From Bolinopsis microptera (Eukaryota; Ctenophora; Tentaculata; Lobata; Bolinopsidae), in NCBI RefSeq assembly GCF_026151205.1, contig NC_087084.1:7861394-7925393 (forward strand): DNA of 64,000 bases, in the 5' to 3' direction. Position 1 is the stretch's first letter, and the number at the start of each line of letters is the position of its first letter. Made by a program: the position numbers and the translations under genes. Below the pieces are notes generated by a model that saw nothing but the letters and a program-made list of their open reading frames with translations, did not search any database and was not told where the DNA came from. Shown here in pieces: positions 34,601 through 42,884 of the stretch.

Positions 34601-35733
34601 TGCCATCTTAGCTAATTAGCCAATTAACCAGTTAAATAATTTACTAATTAACTAATTAGCTACTTAACTGATTAACCGAGTAACTGATTAACTGATTAGT
34701 TGATCAACTGATTAACCAATTAACTAAATGGTTACATATCTAATCAGGTACTAATCATAATTACTTACTAATTAATAAAAACTCACCGGCTTTATCAGTC
34801 GGTTCTCCAGTATATGCCCATGTACTCGCAAAAGTAAACTCAGTAAACGGCGTCGTTTCTTCGGCGCCTGAAATCGCATATAAATCATACATAACTCACA
34901 ATCACATTCAGGCCAGTGTGTTCACGATACCCAGAAAACCTTACTGGCTGGGGCCTAACTTTGAAAGTTAAAGAGCTAGAGACGTCCGGTTTTTTGCAAA
35001 CTGTTCGTCTTGTAAAAGTAAAGTTTCCTCTCCAGGAGGAAAGTTAGGGACATTAAGTAGATTTCGAGTTATCTCAAAATCTCCAGAAAAGTCTCATTTT
35101 GGGACGATCAAAAGTTTGCAACTCTAACTTTGCGGATTTCTGTCGTCTGATTGGCTGAATTGTGTCACGTGCTGGCTGCTTGAAGATTGAAATGCGCCAC
35201 GCGTGCAAATCACTTAATGTCGCGCACTAGCTCAAGCCATCTATTTAAATTAAACCACCTCTAGTATAACACGGCCAGCCAGTAAATGGTTAAGTTTGGT
35301 GGGTACATTGAAATTACGGTCTCATACATTTGTAGATTTATTTATGTATATACGACTCACATATAATCAATCACTTTTTTTAAAAACAAACTTTTACTCA
35401 CCTTCTGTTAACAACTAACTAACTAATTGAAAACTTTATCGACTAAAACGTGGGTTACCGATCAATAATAATTCACAGTCAAATGTTTTAGCCGATCACA
35501 ATGTCACCGCGACCAAATATTTTCATGCAGCGATCAAATTTTCCTGTAAAAGCTCATTTAGCTCCTCAACATCGCAAAGTGAACTAATTAATTAACTAAT
35601 TGATATTCTAATAAATTAACTAATTAGATATTTGATTAGCTAATTAACAAACTAATTAGTGTGGCTGACCTGTGACCAATGTCTCTGGAAGAAGCAGCAA
35701 CACGATGCAAGTCAGCACCACGCCCCTCATCAT
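25159..35733 (-). CDS. gene A: secreted GCC2/GCC3-repeat protein, multi-exon
   Basis: Gene model built from splice sites and frame. Coding exons in transcript order: 35,670-35,733; 34,787-34,867; 33,521-33,541; 33,263-33,325; 32,996-33,046; 32,031-32,066; 31,737-31,781; 30,756-30,800; 30,424-30,477; 29,811-29,951; 29,456-29,515; ten repeat exons from 28,977-29,129 down to 25,933-26,085; last exon 25,159-25,649. Every junction is phase 1, so all internal exons are multiples of three and freely duplicable. The product is about 893 residues: signal peptide, Thr/Glu segments and Lys/Gly-rich linkers, a Gly/Arg-rich exon, ten cysteine-rich repeats, and a C-terminal cysteine-rich domain ending CGGSC. 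No transmembrane segment follows, so secretion is expected. Gene B is its paralogue. Function is unknown; the GCC2/GCC3 fold is known from ephrin-receptor-like extracellular proteins. Some small exons may be missed. Confidence 0.78.
25933..29129 (-). repeat. array of ten 153-bp exons, each one GCC2/GCC3-like repeat
   Basis: Exons: 25,933-26,085; 26,269-26,421; 26,613-26,765; 26,949-27,101; 27,289-27,441; 27,633-27,785; 27,969-28,121; 28,305-28,457; 28,641-28,793; 28,977-29,129. Each is exactly 153 bp, phase 1 at both ends, and encodes 51 residues with the pattern PCSAG, SGCQQCGENSYSG, CTSCPE, SEDDC: six cysteines, as in the ephrin-receptor-like repeat. The introns (183-191 bp) are almost as similar as the exons, so whole exon-plus-intron units of 336-344 bp were duplicated, recently or with ongoing homogenisation. 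The 5'-most exon (28,977-29,129) and the last intron border are the most diverged. Confidence 0.92.
29281..29440. repeat. AT-rich microsatellite in gene A intron
   Basis: Runs of AATTTCTC, then AATTTCTT and AATTTTTT variants, inside the intron between the 29,456-29,515 exon and the first GCC exon. Confidence 0.85.
29456..29515 (-). CDS. gene A linker exon (20 codons, Thr/Val-rich)
   Basis: Flanked by AG and GT of the minus strand (TTTTCAG upstream, GTACAAAG downstream). It is 60 bp, phase 1-1, and encodes a short VVTGEYMTSSGTVAP type segment. It resembles in length and style the 60-bp gene B exon at 44,452-44,511, which sits directly before the C-terminal domain. Confidence 0.7.
29811..29951 (-). 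CDS. gene A linker exon, Gly/Arg/Lys-rich
   Basis: 141 bp, phase 1-1, between TTTGCAG and GTAAGA on the minus strand. It encodes EEATEASAGGGG followed by alternating GRGRGRRRGKGKGG and a poly-Gly run, then VTEPFTGEG. The basic, glycine-rich composition suggests a flexible extracellular linker. The T/E-rich end matches the other linker exons of both genes. Confidence 0.75.
30098..30243. mobile_element. 146-bp MITE with CACGTG/CCAAT motifs
   Basis: The ends TTTGGATACTG and CAGTATCCAAA are perfect inverted repeats. Flanks TTTATAGA and TTTATAGG match 7 of 8 bases, as an 8-bp hAT-like target duplication would. The interior holds GACACATGACAGTG and TGTCACGTGT. Relatives lie at 36,015-36,139 and about 43,541-43,690. 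Confidence 0.75.
30424..33046 (-). CDS. gene A: five small Lys-rich linker exons
   Basis: Five exons with good GT/AG borders, all phase 1-1: 30,424-30,477 (54 bp, AAAGKARGKGKKKGKGK type), 30,756-30,800 (45 bp, KKEKAAARKAKKAA), 31,737-31,781 (45 bp, GGKKEKKELTPEEKA), 32,031-32,066 (36 bp, KKEKKKDKTGG), and 32,996-33,046 (51 bp, DKKKGKNKGGDGDGED). Each encodes a short, charged, low-complexity segment, so similarity is compositional. The support comes from all five having exact phase-1 borders in a collinear series. Intron lengths vary (about 250-950 bp) and hold repeats. Confidence 0.7.
31041..31515. repeat. TTAACCGTGCC minisatellite and AGCCGGCT palindrome
   Basis: In the intron between the 30,756 and 31,737 exons. 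31,041-31,205 has about a dozen units of roughly 11 bp (TTAACCGTGCC, TTAACCGTGCG). 31,441-31,515 is built from ATAGCCGGCTATAAGCCGGC words in mirror order around AAAATTTTT, forming a strong hairpin. Confidence 0.8.
33263..33541 (-). CDS. gene A: two exons, Thr-rich motif and 21-bp linker
   Basis: 33,521-33,541 is a 21-bp exon (KNKKDE) between TTCTCAG and GTAAGT. 33,263-33,325 is 63 bp and encodes DEGPTEVTEYTFTYEPVTQNK. The EGPTxV-x-YTY pattern recurs in the gene B exon at 57,290-57,364 ([15 protein letters not shown]), which supports both calls. The 21-bp exon rests only on its splice borders and phase. Confidence 0.65.
33889..34607. mobile_element. 719-bp hAT-like element in gene A intron
   Basis: TIRs GATGGCAAGTACGTACGGTAC and its reverse complement end the element. 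Identical 8-bp flanks TTAGCTAA (33,881-33,888 and 34,608-34,615) look like a hAT-type target duplication. The sequence of that target is itself palindromic. Extra GTACGTAC repeats lie just inside both TIRs. A plus-strand stretch near 34,160-34,245 resembles a hAT C-terminal dimerisation region (LADVVYAIFSASSLMCETNF), but it is short and out of frame with the 64-codon frame at 33,966, so this is a decayed copy. Confidence 0.75.
34787..34867 (-). CDS. gene A exon 2: Thr/Glu-rich segment
   Basis: 81 bp, phase 1-1, between ATTTCAG and GTGAGT. It encodes AEETTPFTEFTFASTWAYTGEPTDKA. The layout (acidic start, TEFT, aromatic/Thr stretch, ending near a DKA or DAP turn) parallels the first internal exon of gene B (58,046-58,213: [18 protein letters not shown], ending KTDAP), supporting common ancestry of the two N-termini. 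Confidence 0.75.
35670..35733 (-). CDS. gene A exon 1: start codon and signal peptide
   Basis: Two adjacent ATGs (35,731-35,733 and 35,728-35,730) open MMRGVVLTCIVLLLLPETLV, a basic N-terminus and a leucine/valine core typical of a secretion signal. The exon ends in phase 1 at a GT donor. Gene B exon 1 ends in the same way ([10 protein letters not shown]), so start and donor support each other. An AG follows a pyrimidine stretch 9 bases upstream of the ATG. Confidence 0.85.
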
Positions 35734-36014
35734 AAGACTACTCTGGAAATAGTTCAAATAATTGGGTTTTTCTGTTAAATATTATTATTATGGGATTATA
35801 CCGTCATGAGACAATGACAATAAAGGAAAATAAGTTTCTACACCTATCCTAAATAATTTCAAGTGAGAATGGTTAATCGATTTTAAAAGCGAAGATTGCA
35901 AGCAACGTGGAAATCGTGAAAAGTTATTTACAGTTTATCGTGTTGTGATGAGGTAAGATTAGTTAGCGAGACCCAAAATTATAATAGGGCGTCATGAATA
36001 GCCTTAAGAATAGA

Positions 36015-36139
36015 TTTGGATTCTGGTGGTGGACAAGTCTGTTTTGGCAAGTGACAGTGATTTTTGGGTTTTATTGGCCAATGCTCAAATGCTGGATGCT
36101 GATTGGTTAATAGCTGCCACGTGTTAGGAAAAATACAAA
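36015..36139. mobile_element. MITE copy with CCAAT/E-box motifs upstream of gene A
   Basis: Starts TTTGGATTCTGGTGGTGGA and ends near AAAAATACAAAT. It is related to 30,098-30,243 (shared AGTGACAGTG, ATTGG, CACGTGT). It lies about 280 bp upstream of the gene A start. On the gene's strand it carries CCAAT twice and CACGTG once, so it could act as promoter sequence; that is inference. Confidence 0.6.
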
Positions 36140-36279
36140 TGTAGACACAATGTTTCGTCCTATTAGGACTCATCAGTATGGCTCAAATCATCAGGGTTGG
36201 TTTTGCCGATGGCGGGAATCGATCCAGCAACCTTACGATTACTGGCCCGGAACCACGCCACTGAGCCACCAAGCCCTTA
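36140..36279 (-). ncRNA. tRNA-headed SINE fragment with hammerhead-like core
   Basis: Read on the minus strand, 36,279 to about 36,211 looks like a tRNA-derived Pol III head: A box TGGCTCAGTGG (36,258-36,268) and B box GGATCGATTCC (36,215-36,225). Downstream, 36,176 to 36,144 contains CUGAUGA, a stem-loop GUCC-UAAUA-GGAC, GAAAC, a short loop and GUC, the conserved hammerhead ribozyme core in the right order. Stem III would have only two pairs (AC/GU) and stem I only about two visible pairs, because the downstream strand is cut by the MITE at 36,015-36,139. So the core is clear but activity is doubtful. Confidence 0.65.
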
Positions 36280-36280
36280 A

Positions 36281-36470
<190 letters not shown>

Positions 36471-36589
36471 AATCTGTCATTTCGACACTCGATTCATTAA
36501 AATGAGCATTTAGCAGAAACGCGCTAAAACGCGCGTTTATAAATATAAATATTACATATCTTTACAAAATATTACATATCATGACATGA

Positions 36590-36652
36590 CTTCATGGTTT
36601 AGTCAATTAGGACGTCACTTTTAATCTGAAACACCCGGGTTCTGGGCCCGCC
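36590..36652 (+). repeat. possible tRNA-derived SINE head
   Basis: ATGGTTTAGTCAATTAGGACG (about 36,594-36,614) resembles a tRNA A-box region, and GGGTTCTGGGCCC (36,637-36,649) resembles a B box, at plausible spacing. There is no acceptor stem, so it is not a functional tRNA gene. It differs from the head at 36,211-36,279. Confidence 0.4.
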
Positions 36653-37119
36653 AACGATAGTTTTATTTTCACTTTTTGGCAATTATGAATAACTAATAAT
36701 ACCTCAGTAATATGTACATAATACAATCAGCAAAGCACGATACAGTATGGTTTGGAATTGAACTTGAAGGTGAAACAAAATGATTATGAAATAGTCACTC
36801 TGCCAAAAACTTCATAGCCAATTTTTCCGCCTTAATCAGATTCCTGGTAACTTTTTATATTTTAGCCACTGGGCCATTTTGGTAGGAATTCGTATTCAAG
36901 CAGAATATGATGCCGATTACTGATTAGGCAAATTATGATGTCAGAGACTCAGATGTGCGGCGCGTGGCAGCTAATTTTTTAAACATTATTTTATAAATAG
37001 CTATTTTAAGTATTTACAATTTAACATACAATTTTTTTTAATGAAACTGCAAAATGTTATATTTTACGTTTTTTTTAGAATTTTGACAAACGGCGTATTT
37101 TCGACCGGTTTTTAGGCGT

Positions 37120-37645
37120 ATTTAACATCGATGTCCGTCATAACCGAAGATACAGCTGATTAAAATGTAGCTCGCACTGAACGCAACGTAATTACCACAA
37201 AACCGATCAAAATGTCGCTCACAAATCTTTGCCCGTGCACGTTCAACGCTGTTAGTTTTACCATGGTTACTATGCAACCTTTTGATTTTTCATCATTTTG
37301 CACGTGGTCGTACAGACAAAAATAATCTTTCGAATTATAATTATGACTAGAAAGCCCGTGGTCACAGGGAGGAGGCTAATAGTATTCTTTAATAGTAAGT
37401 TTTTATCGCAAAAAATATCCACCACAACCGATGATACATCCGATTGAAATGTTGCTCGCACTAAACACAACATAATATTAATATGACTGATGACAACAAA
37501 ATCGATAAAAATGTCGCTCACAAATCTTTGCACGTGCGCATTCAACACCGTTAACATGGTTACTTTGCAAATTCTTATTTTTCGTATAATTTGCACGTGG
37601 GCGGTCGTACAGACAGACAAACAAAAAGAATCTTTAGAATTGTAA
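37120..37645. repeat. tandem duplication, about 230-bp segments
   Basis: 37,120-37,345 and 37,415-37,645 are diverged direct copies. They share ATGTCGCTCACAAATCTTTG, ACATGGTTAC or CCATGGTTAC, TTTGCACGTGG, and CGTACAGACA leading into CAAA. The 116-codon frame on the minus strand (37,270-37,620) spans both and has no motif, so I do not call it. Confidence 0.75.
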
Positions 37646-38462
37646 GTTAGTTAACGAATTGAATAAAACGATGCATAAAAATAAATAAAATCAAATAATT
37701 ATTAATAACTACCCCATGAATTGTTAAATTAGAGCTTTAAAAATTAAAACCATCATTAATTGTTAACTGGAGAAACGTATCCTAAAACTTAAATACTATT
37801 CACAACTGCAGTTGTTTAGCTAAATCAATTGAATCATTTAACTGATTAGAATATGAGTTGCAGATGATGTAAGTGTTGCGAAAGATTTTGATGAACTAGC
37901 TAAGCTATGGTCATTAATATGACAATGCTATCGAAGTCCAGCCGACACCGCTTTTTTCGGAAAAGAAAATAACTAAAAGAAGGACTTCACATGTTTCATT
38001 CGCTATCTTATAACTTCTAAAAATAGCTAAATTTATTTAAAGAGCAACACGCCTGTGATTGCACTTCACGAGGCTGTGATGTGATAATGAAATCGAATTA
38101 AATTTATTAAATTGGGTAGTTTTTACAAGTATGTTCTTTAGTGACTTTACCGAATATTTGCAAAGTGTTGGTGGATTCTTCCAAAATAGATAATGACTAA
38201 AGATTTTTAAAAACTCAATTAATTCAAAGAATTGCATCAAATTAATTTCAGGGGTAAAAATTCAATTATGTAAAACTTAAACCCAAAAAGGGGACTGAAA
38301 TATTTGAAACATGTTATTAACTTGAAGCATAAACTCCAAAGATGCAGGAAGGTAATATTATTAAAGACTCATGACTATAATATATTGATACCTCTAGAGG
38401 TTTCAGGGGCTTTATTTCAGGGACATAATTAGTTTTTTTTCGCGTATTGCAGCTACAATTAA
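37646..38462. other. nothing recognised
   Basis: AT-rich spacer between the tandem duplication and the foldback structure, with no gene or repeat partner seen. Confidence 0.4.
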
Positions 38463-39920
38463 CCTTAAAAACCCGACTAAAATTGAGTTAGAGATCTGAA
38501 ATTTTGCAGGGCGTCTAGATGTATAGACCAAATCAACTGTAAAAACGTTTCAAGTTTCAGGAGTATCGGGAAGTGGGTTTTCTGGAACCCCTGTTTTACA
38601 ACAGATTGTCGTGAATTATATTTATCTATCAATGTGTGTATAGACGCTTCGGTAGTCTATTGTAGCCTATATTCAAGTAAGTATCCGTAGATTCAAAAAT
38701 ATAAAAGATACTGTCATATCGGACCACAGGTCTTGAAGATAATTGTTTAGACTTCAGTTTAAATTGAATTAAAAATGATTTAACGTCATGATCACCACTT
38801 GATGACGTTATTAAATTAACCGTTTTTAAAACTCGATTTTTGACAAAGTAACAACTTTTCAAATAAATTTTATACCATTACGGAATAATTTTATTCAAAA
38901 TTTGAGGAAGAAATGAGTTAGATAGTTGCATAATCATAGTTGATCAAGCATTCTGCTCTGCAAATCTACTGGAAAGTTTTCTTAGTTTGCTCCTTCATAA
39001 AGGTATTTGCTATTGAAGTTATACTTATTATAGTGGCAGTGCTTTTTTGAAGAATAATTTCATAAAAGCAGGCATTTTGTGATTTAGTATTCTCTGGTGT
39101 TGGGCCATCCCTTGGGTTGTGGAGCTCAGTTCTGCTTCCTATGGATCTATGTGTGCATTAGGCTAGTTTAAAAGTTAAAAATCAAAACGTGGCACCCCCT
39201 GTTGGCGCCCCCTCCCATTTTGGTGCCCATCCCTAAAATTGAACAAATTAGGTGATTTTAGAGGATACGCCGGTAAAATCTTTAAAAAACTAGAGCAAAA
39301 CGCCCAGTTTTGCTAGTACTTTAATTAAGTTTTCGAAATTGTCCCACATTCAAACGACGATTTGGCGCCCCCCCCCCCCCTCTCCCTCCACAACGGGGCC
39401 CTTCGTTACGACACTGGTGGGGACACGCCCAAATTGATAAAAAATTGCTAAAATCACTGAAAATTGCTTTTTTCACGATTTTTATCAACTTTGGAGTACC
39501 GTTGTAATGTAATTTTTTATTGAAATCTTCTGAAACTTTGTATGCTTATCAAACTATATATAAAATAACAACATACAAAAATTTACAGTGATTCAAAATT
39601 GGATGCGCACGCAACGTCCGCTTAAAGTTGGCACGTTTGAAAGGTGAGAATTTTGCTCATTCGTGATTTCGATTAGATTCTGCTTTCCCATGAGCATAAC
39701 AGTTAAATGGCATTATATTTGAATTTAATGCCAACTTGAATGAGTAAAAAGTGGCATATTCAGTCAGTTATCGACAGATATGCTAACCTAAACACAAGGA
39801 AATGATTTCAAAGGTAAAAATTCGAAATCATTGAAATTACCTCTTTATTAATGAAGTTATCAGTTTATATTTCGACTTTGTGAAGTACCCTGACATTAAT
39901 CAAAAAGAGATGATATTTGA

Positions 39921-41397
39921 CACTTTCCAAACGGAAGTGTCTGGGTAACAGCGTTTGGTTATGATGGTTCTGATGGTTGTTAGGGATAGTTCTTCCAGAG
40001 CAGTACTAAATTAGCAGTAGAAACCAAATTTTTCAAACATGGACCATCAATAAAAGGGCTGGTAAAGTAGGAAGAGTACAATAGGGTTTATGCTGCTGTA
40101 ACAATATGTTTGGGGAAAGGAAACATCGGCGGTAAATCGGGGCGCGGTAATTCGGGGCTTTGATTTATTTTACTACCTATTACTTACATTAAATACAACG
40201 TTCATTCAATTTTAGCAATTTTTATAGTTTTTAACCTTGTCCACGATCACAATATCAGCCACTCAAGTTTTATTTTTGTGAGTTCTTCTTTAAAATTCCA
40301 GAAGCCATGACCGTTGTAGAATATGATAGTAGCCACAACAATTAGCGATGTATAAACACAGTATACAACTATACCTCGCTAACAAGTTCGCCCACAGAAC
40401 CATCGGACAACATCTTGGAACACACTGGCCGGCTAGAAGTCCTGACCTTACACCGTGTGACTTCTTCCTGTGGGGGTGGGTGAAGGACCAACTTTATAAG
40501 AGATATCCTATTGAAAACATCACGCAGCTAAAGCACCACCTGATCGACATCATCCATAATATGGACCCAGCGTTTGCAATGAACACTTGTCGGAGTGTAA
40601 AGAAGCGGTGCCGCAAGGTGATTGCAGCTGGGGGACGACAATTTGAACATTTTAATTGAAATTATTGAATATTTTTTGTGTGGGAATTTTGATTAGTTGA
40701 TTCCATTTATCCTAAAACTTGGTGTTTTCCTGTCTAGCAAAGTCATTATCGGTATCCAATCAATCATGATCAGGTCGTCATCTCCTCAGTATGTTTGGTA
40801 ACGCCTAATGAACCTCGTTATACACGCTATAATTACGCCTTACTCTTGATTAGATTGAGTTGAACAATGAACTTTAAACTTTGGGAAAGGTTTTAAATAA
40901 TTAAGCCAAATGTGTGCAAAAAATTTTGAGTTCTTAGCTTAAAGAGTTAAAGCGTTCTCATTTTATGAAGACAATAGTGAAAAAGAGGGAGTGTCACGCC
41001 ACGCCCACTGTAATTAGGCATGGCTTTCGAAACTTTCAGGAAATCTAATTTTGACCCATACCTATAATCTCTGAAATTTTGGTGCAATTTGGAGACGAAC
41101 TACGTTAGTTATTAAAGGTTTGCGTGTGGGTAGTTACTTTTGGGCCACCCTGTATAATAGTAATACACAACAGTTTAGCCTTAGCTGTTAAAGTGATACT
41201 TTGATAGATCTGCCTATTCTACTAACGTACTCTCGCAGTAGAATAGGCAGAAATGGCAATTTAGTTCATCTCTCCGGGGGCTATGAAAAATAGAGGCTTT
41301 TTCGCGGTTTCCTTGACCGAAATTTCACGGTTTTGACTAATTTTCGATCAGTGAGGTCAGTGTGAGTGGCATAAAACGCAATTAATGTATAGGAAAA
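39921..41397. mobile_element. insertion splitting the left foldback arm
   Basis: Comparison with the uninterrupted right arm shows that TGATATTTGA (ending 39,920) should continue directly into CCAAAACCCATATC (41,403 on). The extra 1,477 bp is flanked by TTTGA on both sides (39,916-39,920; 41,398-41,402), a likely 5-bp target duplication. It contains a mariner-like transposase remnant, a mariner-type end and a 13-bp hairpin (41,209-41,251). It may be composite. Confidence 0.75.
40348..40659 (+). pseudogene. mariner/IS630-type transposase, C-terminal remnant
   Basis: The frame encodes WPARSPDLTPCDFFLWGWVK, the signature around the last catalytic aspartate of mariner/Tc1-type DD(E/D) transposases, followed by the usual helical C-terminus ending near GGRQFEHFN. 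About 100 residues remain of roughly 340 expected. The upstream DNA-binding and first catalytic regions are missing, and stops lie just 5'. A matching terminal sequence (AGTTACTTTTGGGCCACCCTGTA, here split: AGTTACTTTTGG then GCCACCCTGTA) lies at about 41,133-41,157. The element cannot move on its own. Confidence 0.85.
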
Positions 41398-41730
41398 TTT
41401 GACCAAAACCCATATCATGGGTAGAGTGTACCGCTGCCAGTGTCTCTCTTTTCCAAACAAAAGGAAATGATATTAATTTGAATAACCGTCCGCAAATGCA
41501 AATTGATACCGAGAATGAAATCGGTCGCTCGCTTTTTCCATTCGATCACGGCTTATATTATTACAAATTGTAATAAAGCTTATTGATTGGAAAAAGCGAG
41601 CGACCGATTTCATTCTCGGTATCAATTTGCATTTGCGGACGGTTATTCAAATTAATATCATTTCCTTTTGTTTGGAAAAGAGAGACACTGGCAGCGGTAC
41701 ACTCTACCCATGATATGGGTTTTGGTCAAA
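41398..41730. repeat. perfect 143-bp palindrome arms, 47-bp spacer
   Basis: 41,398-41,540 and 41,588-41,730 are exact reverse complements as far as I can check by eye. The spacer is 41,541-41,587. This is the centre of the foldback and is far better conserved than the outer arms. Confidence 0.9.
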
Positions 41731-42884
41731 TATCATCTCTTTTTGATTATAATGTCAGGATAATTTACAAAGCCGAAATGTAAACTCATAACTTCATTCA
41801 TATTTATATTAATAAATAGGAGGTAATTTCATCGATTTCGAAATTTTACCTGACTGAATATGGCACTTTTTACTCATTCAAGTTGGCATTAAATTCATAT
41901 ATAATGCCATTTAAATATCGTGGGAAAGCAGAATTTATTCGAAATCACGAATGAGCAAAATTCTCACCTTTCGCACGTGCAAACTTTGAGCGGACGTTGC
42001 GTGCGCATACAATATTGAATCACCGTAAATTTTTGCATAGCAGTATTTTATATATAGTTTAATAAGCATGCAAAGTTTCAGAAGATTTCATATAGAACTT
42101 GGATCACAACGGGACTCCAAAGTTGATAAAAATGGTGAAAACAGCAATTTTCAGTAATTTTAGCAATTTTCTATCAATTTGGGCGTGTCCCCACGTGTGC
42201 AACTTTTCGATTTCCAACTTTAAAACTATCCTATAACACAATTTAGACCTTTAAAAAGCAAAATTAAGCTCCACAACTCAAGGGATGGCCCAACACCAAA
42301 GAATACTAATTCACAACTTTTGTGTTTTTATAAAATTATTCTTCAAAAAAGCACTTACTTCAATAGCGAATATCTTTATGAAGGAGCAAAGTAAGAAACT
42401 TTTCCGGTAGATTTTCAGAATGCTTGAACAATTATCTAAGATGAAAATGTCCTCAGATTTTGAATAAAATTACTCCTTAATGGTTTAAAATCGATTTGAA
42501 AAGTTATTACTTTGTCAAAAATCAAGTTTTAAAAACACCTAATTTGATAACGTCATCAAGTGATGATGATGAAGATAAATTATTTTTTGATATAATGTAA
42601 ACTAAAGTATAAACAATTATCTTTAAAACCTGTGGTTCGAAATGACTGTATCTTTTATACTATTGGATCTACAGACACTTAAATGTAGGCTATAATTGAC
42701 TATAATTGACTGCAAAAGCGTCTATACTATACTTCACGACAATCTGTTGTAAAACAGGGGTTCCAGAAAACCCACTTCCCGATACTCCTGAAACATGAAA
42801 TTTTTTTTGCAGTCGATTTGGACAAGGTCTAGACGCCCTGCAAAGTTTCAGATCTCTAACTCAATTTTAACATGGTTTTTAAGG

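Larger units (their letters stand above)
38463..42884. repeat. 4.4-kb foldback (large inverted duplication)
   Basis: The left arm (38,463-39,920) returns in reverse complement on the right (about 41,731-42,884). Matching landmarks are CCTTAAAAAC/GTTTTTAAGG at the ends, CCTGTTTTACAACAGATTGT near 38,600 versus its mirror near 42,745, GGCCATCCCTTGGGTTGTGG near 39,105 versus 42,280, and GCGCACGCAACGTCCGC near 39,604 versus 41,990. The arms are clearly diverged from each other, and the left holds about 240 bp absent on the right (39,130-39,400, with a C run). The centre is a perfect palindrome. No gene is evident in the arms. Confidence 0.9.

Noticed and set aside
36590-36652. Functional tRNA gene
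   Set aside because: Only A- and B-box resemblance; no acceptor or anticodon stem pairing.
37270-37620. 116-codon frame on the minus strand
   Set aside because: Spans a tandem duplication; its two halves are the same DNA in different frames, no motif.
40115-40160. Shared GGGGAAAGGAAAC segment (also at 63,793) as a regulatory site
   Set aside because: Occurs within repeat DNA at both places; most simply a dispersed repeat scrap.
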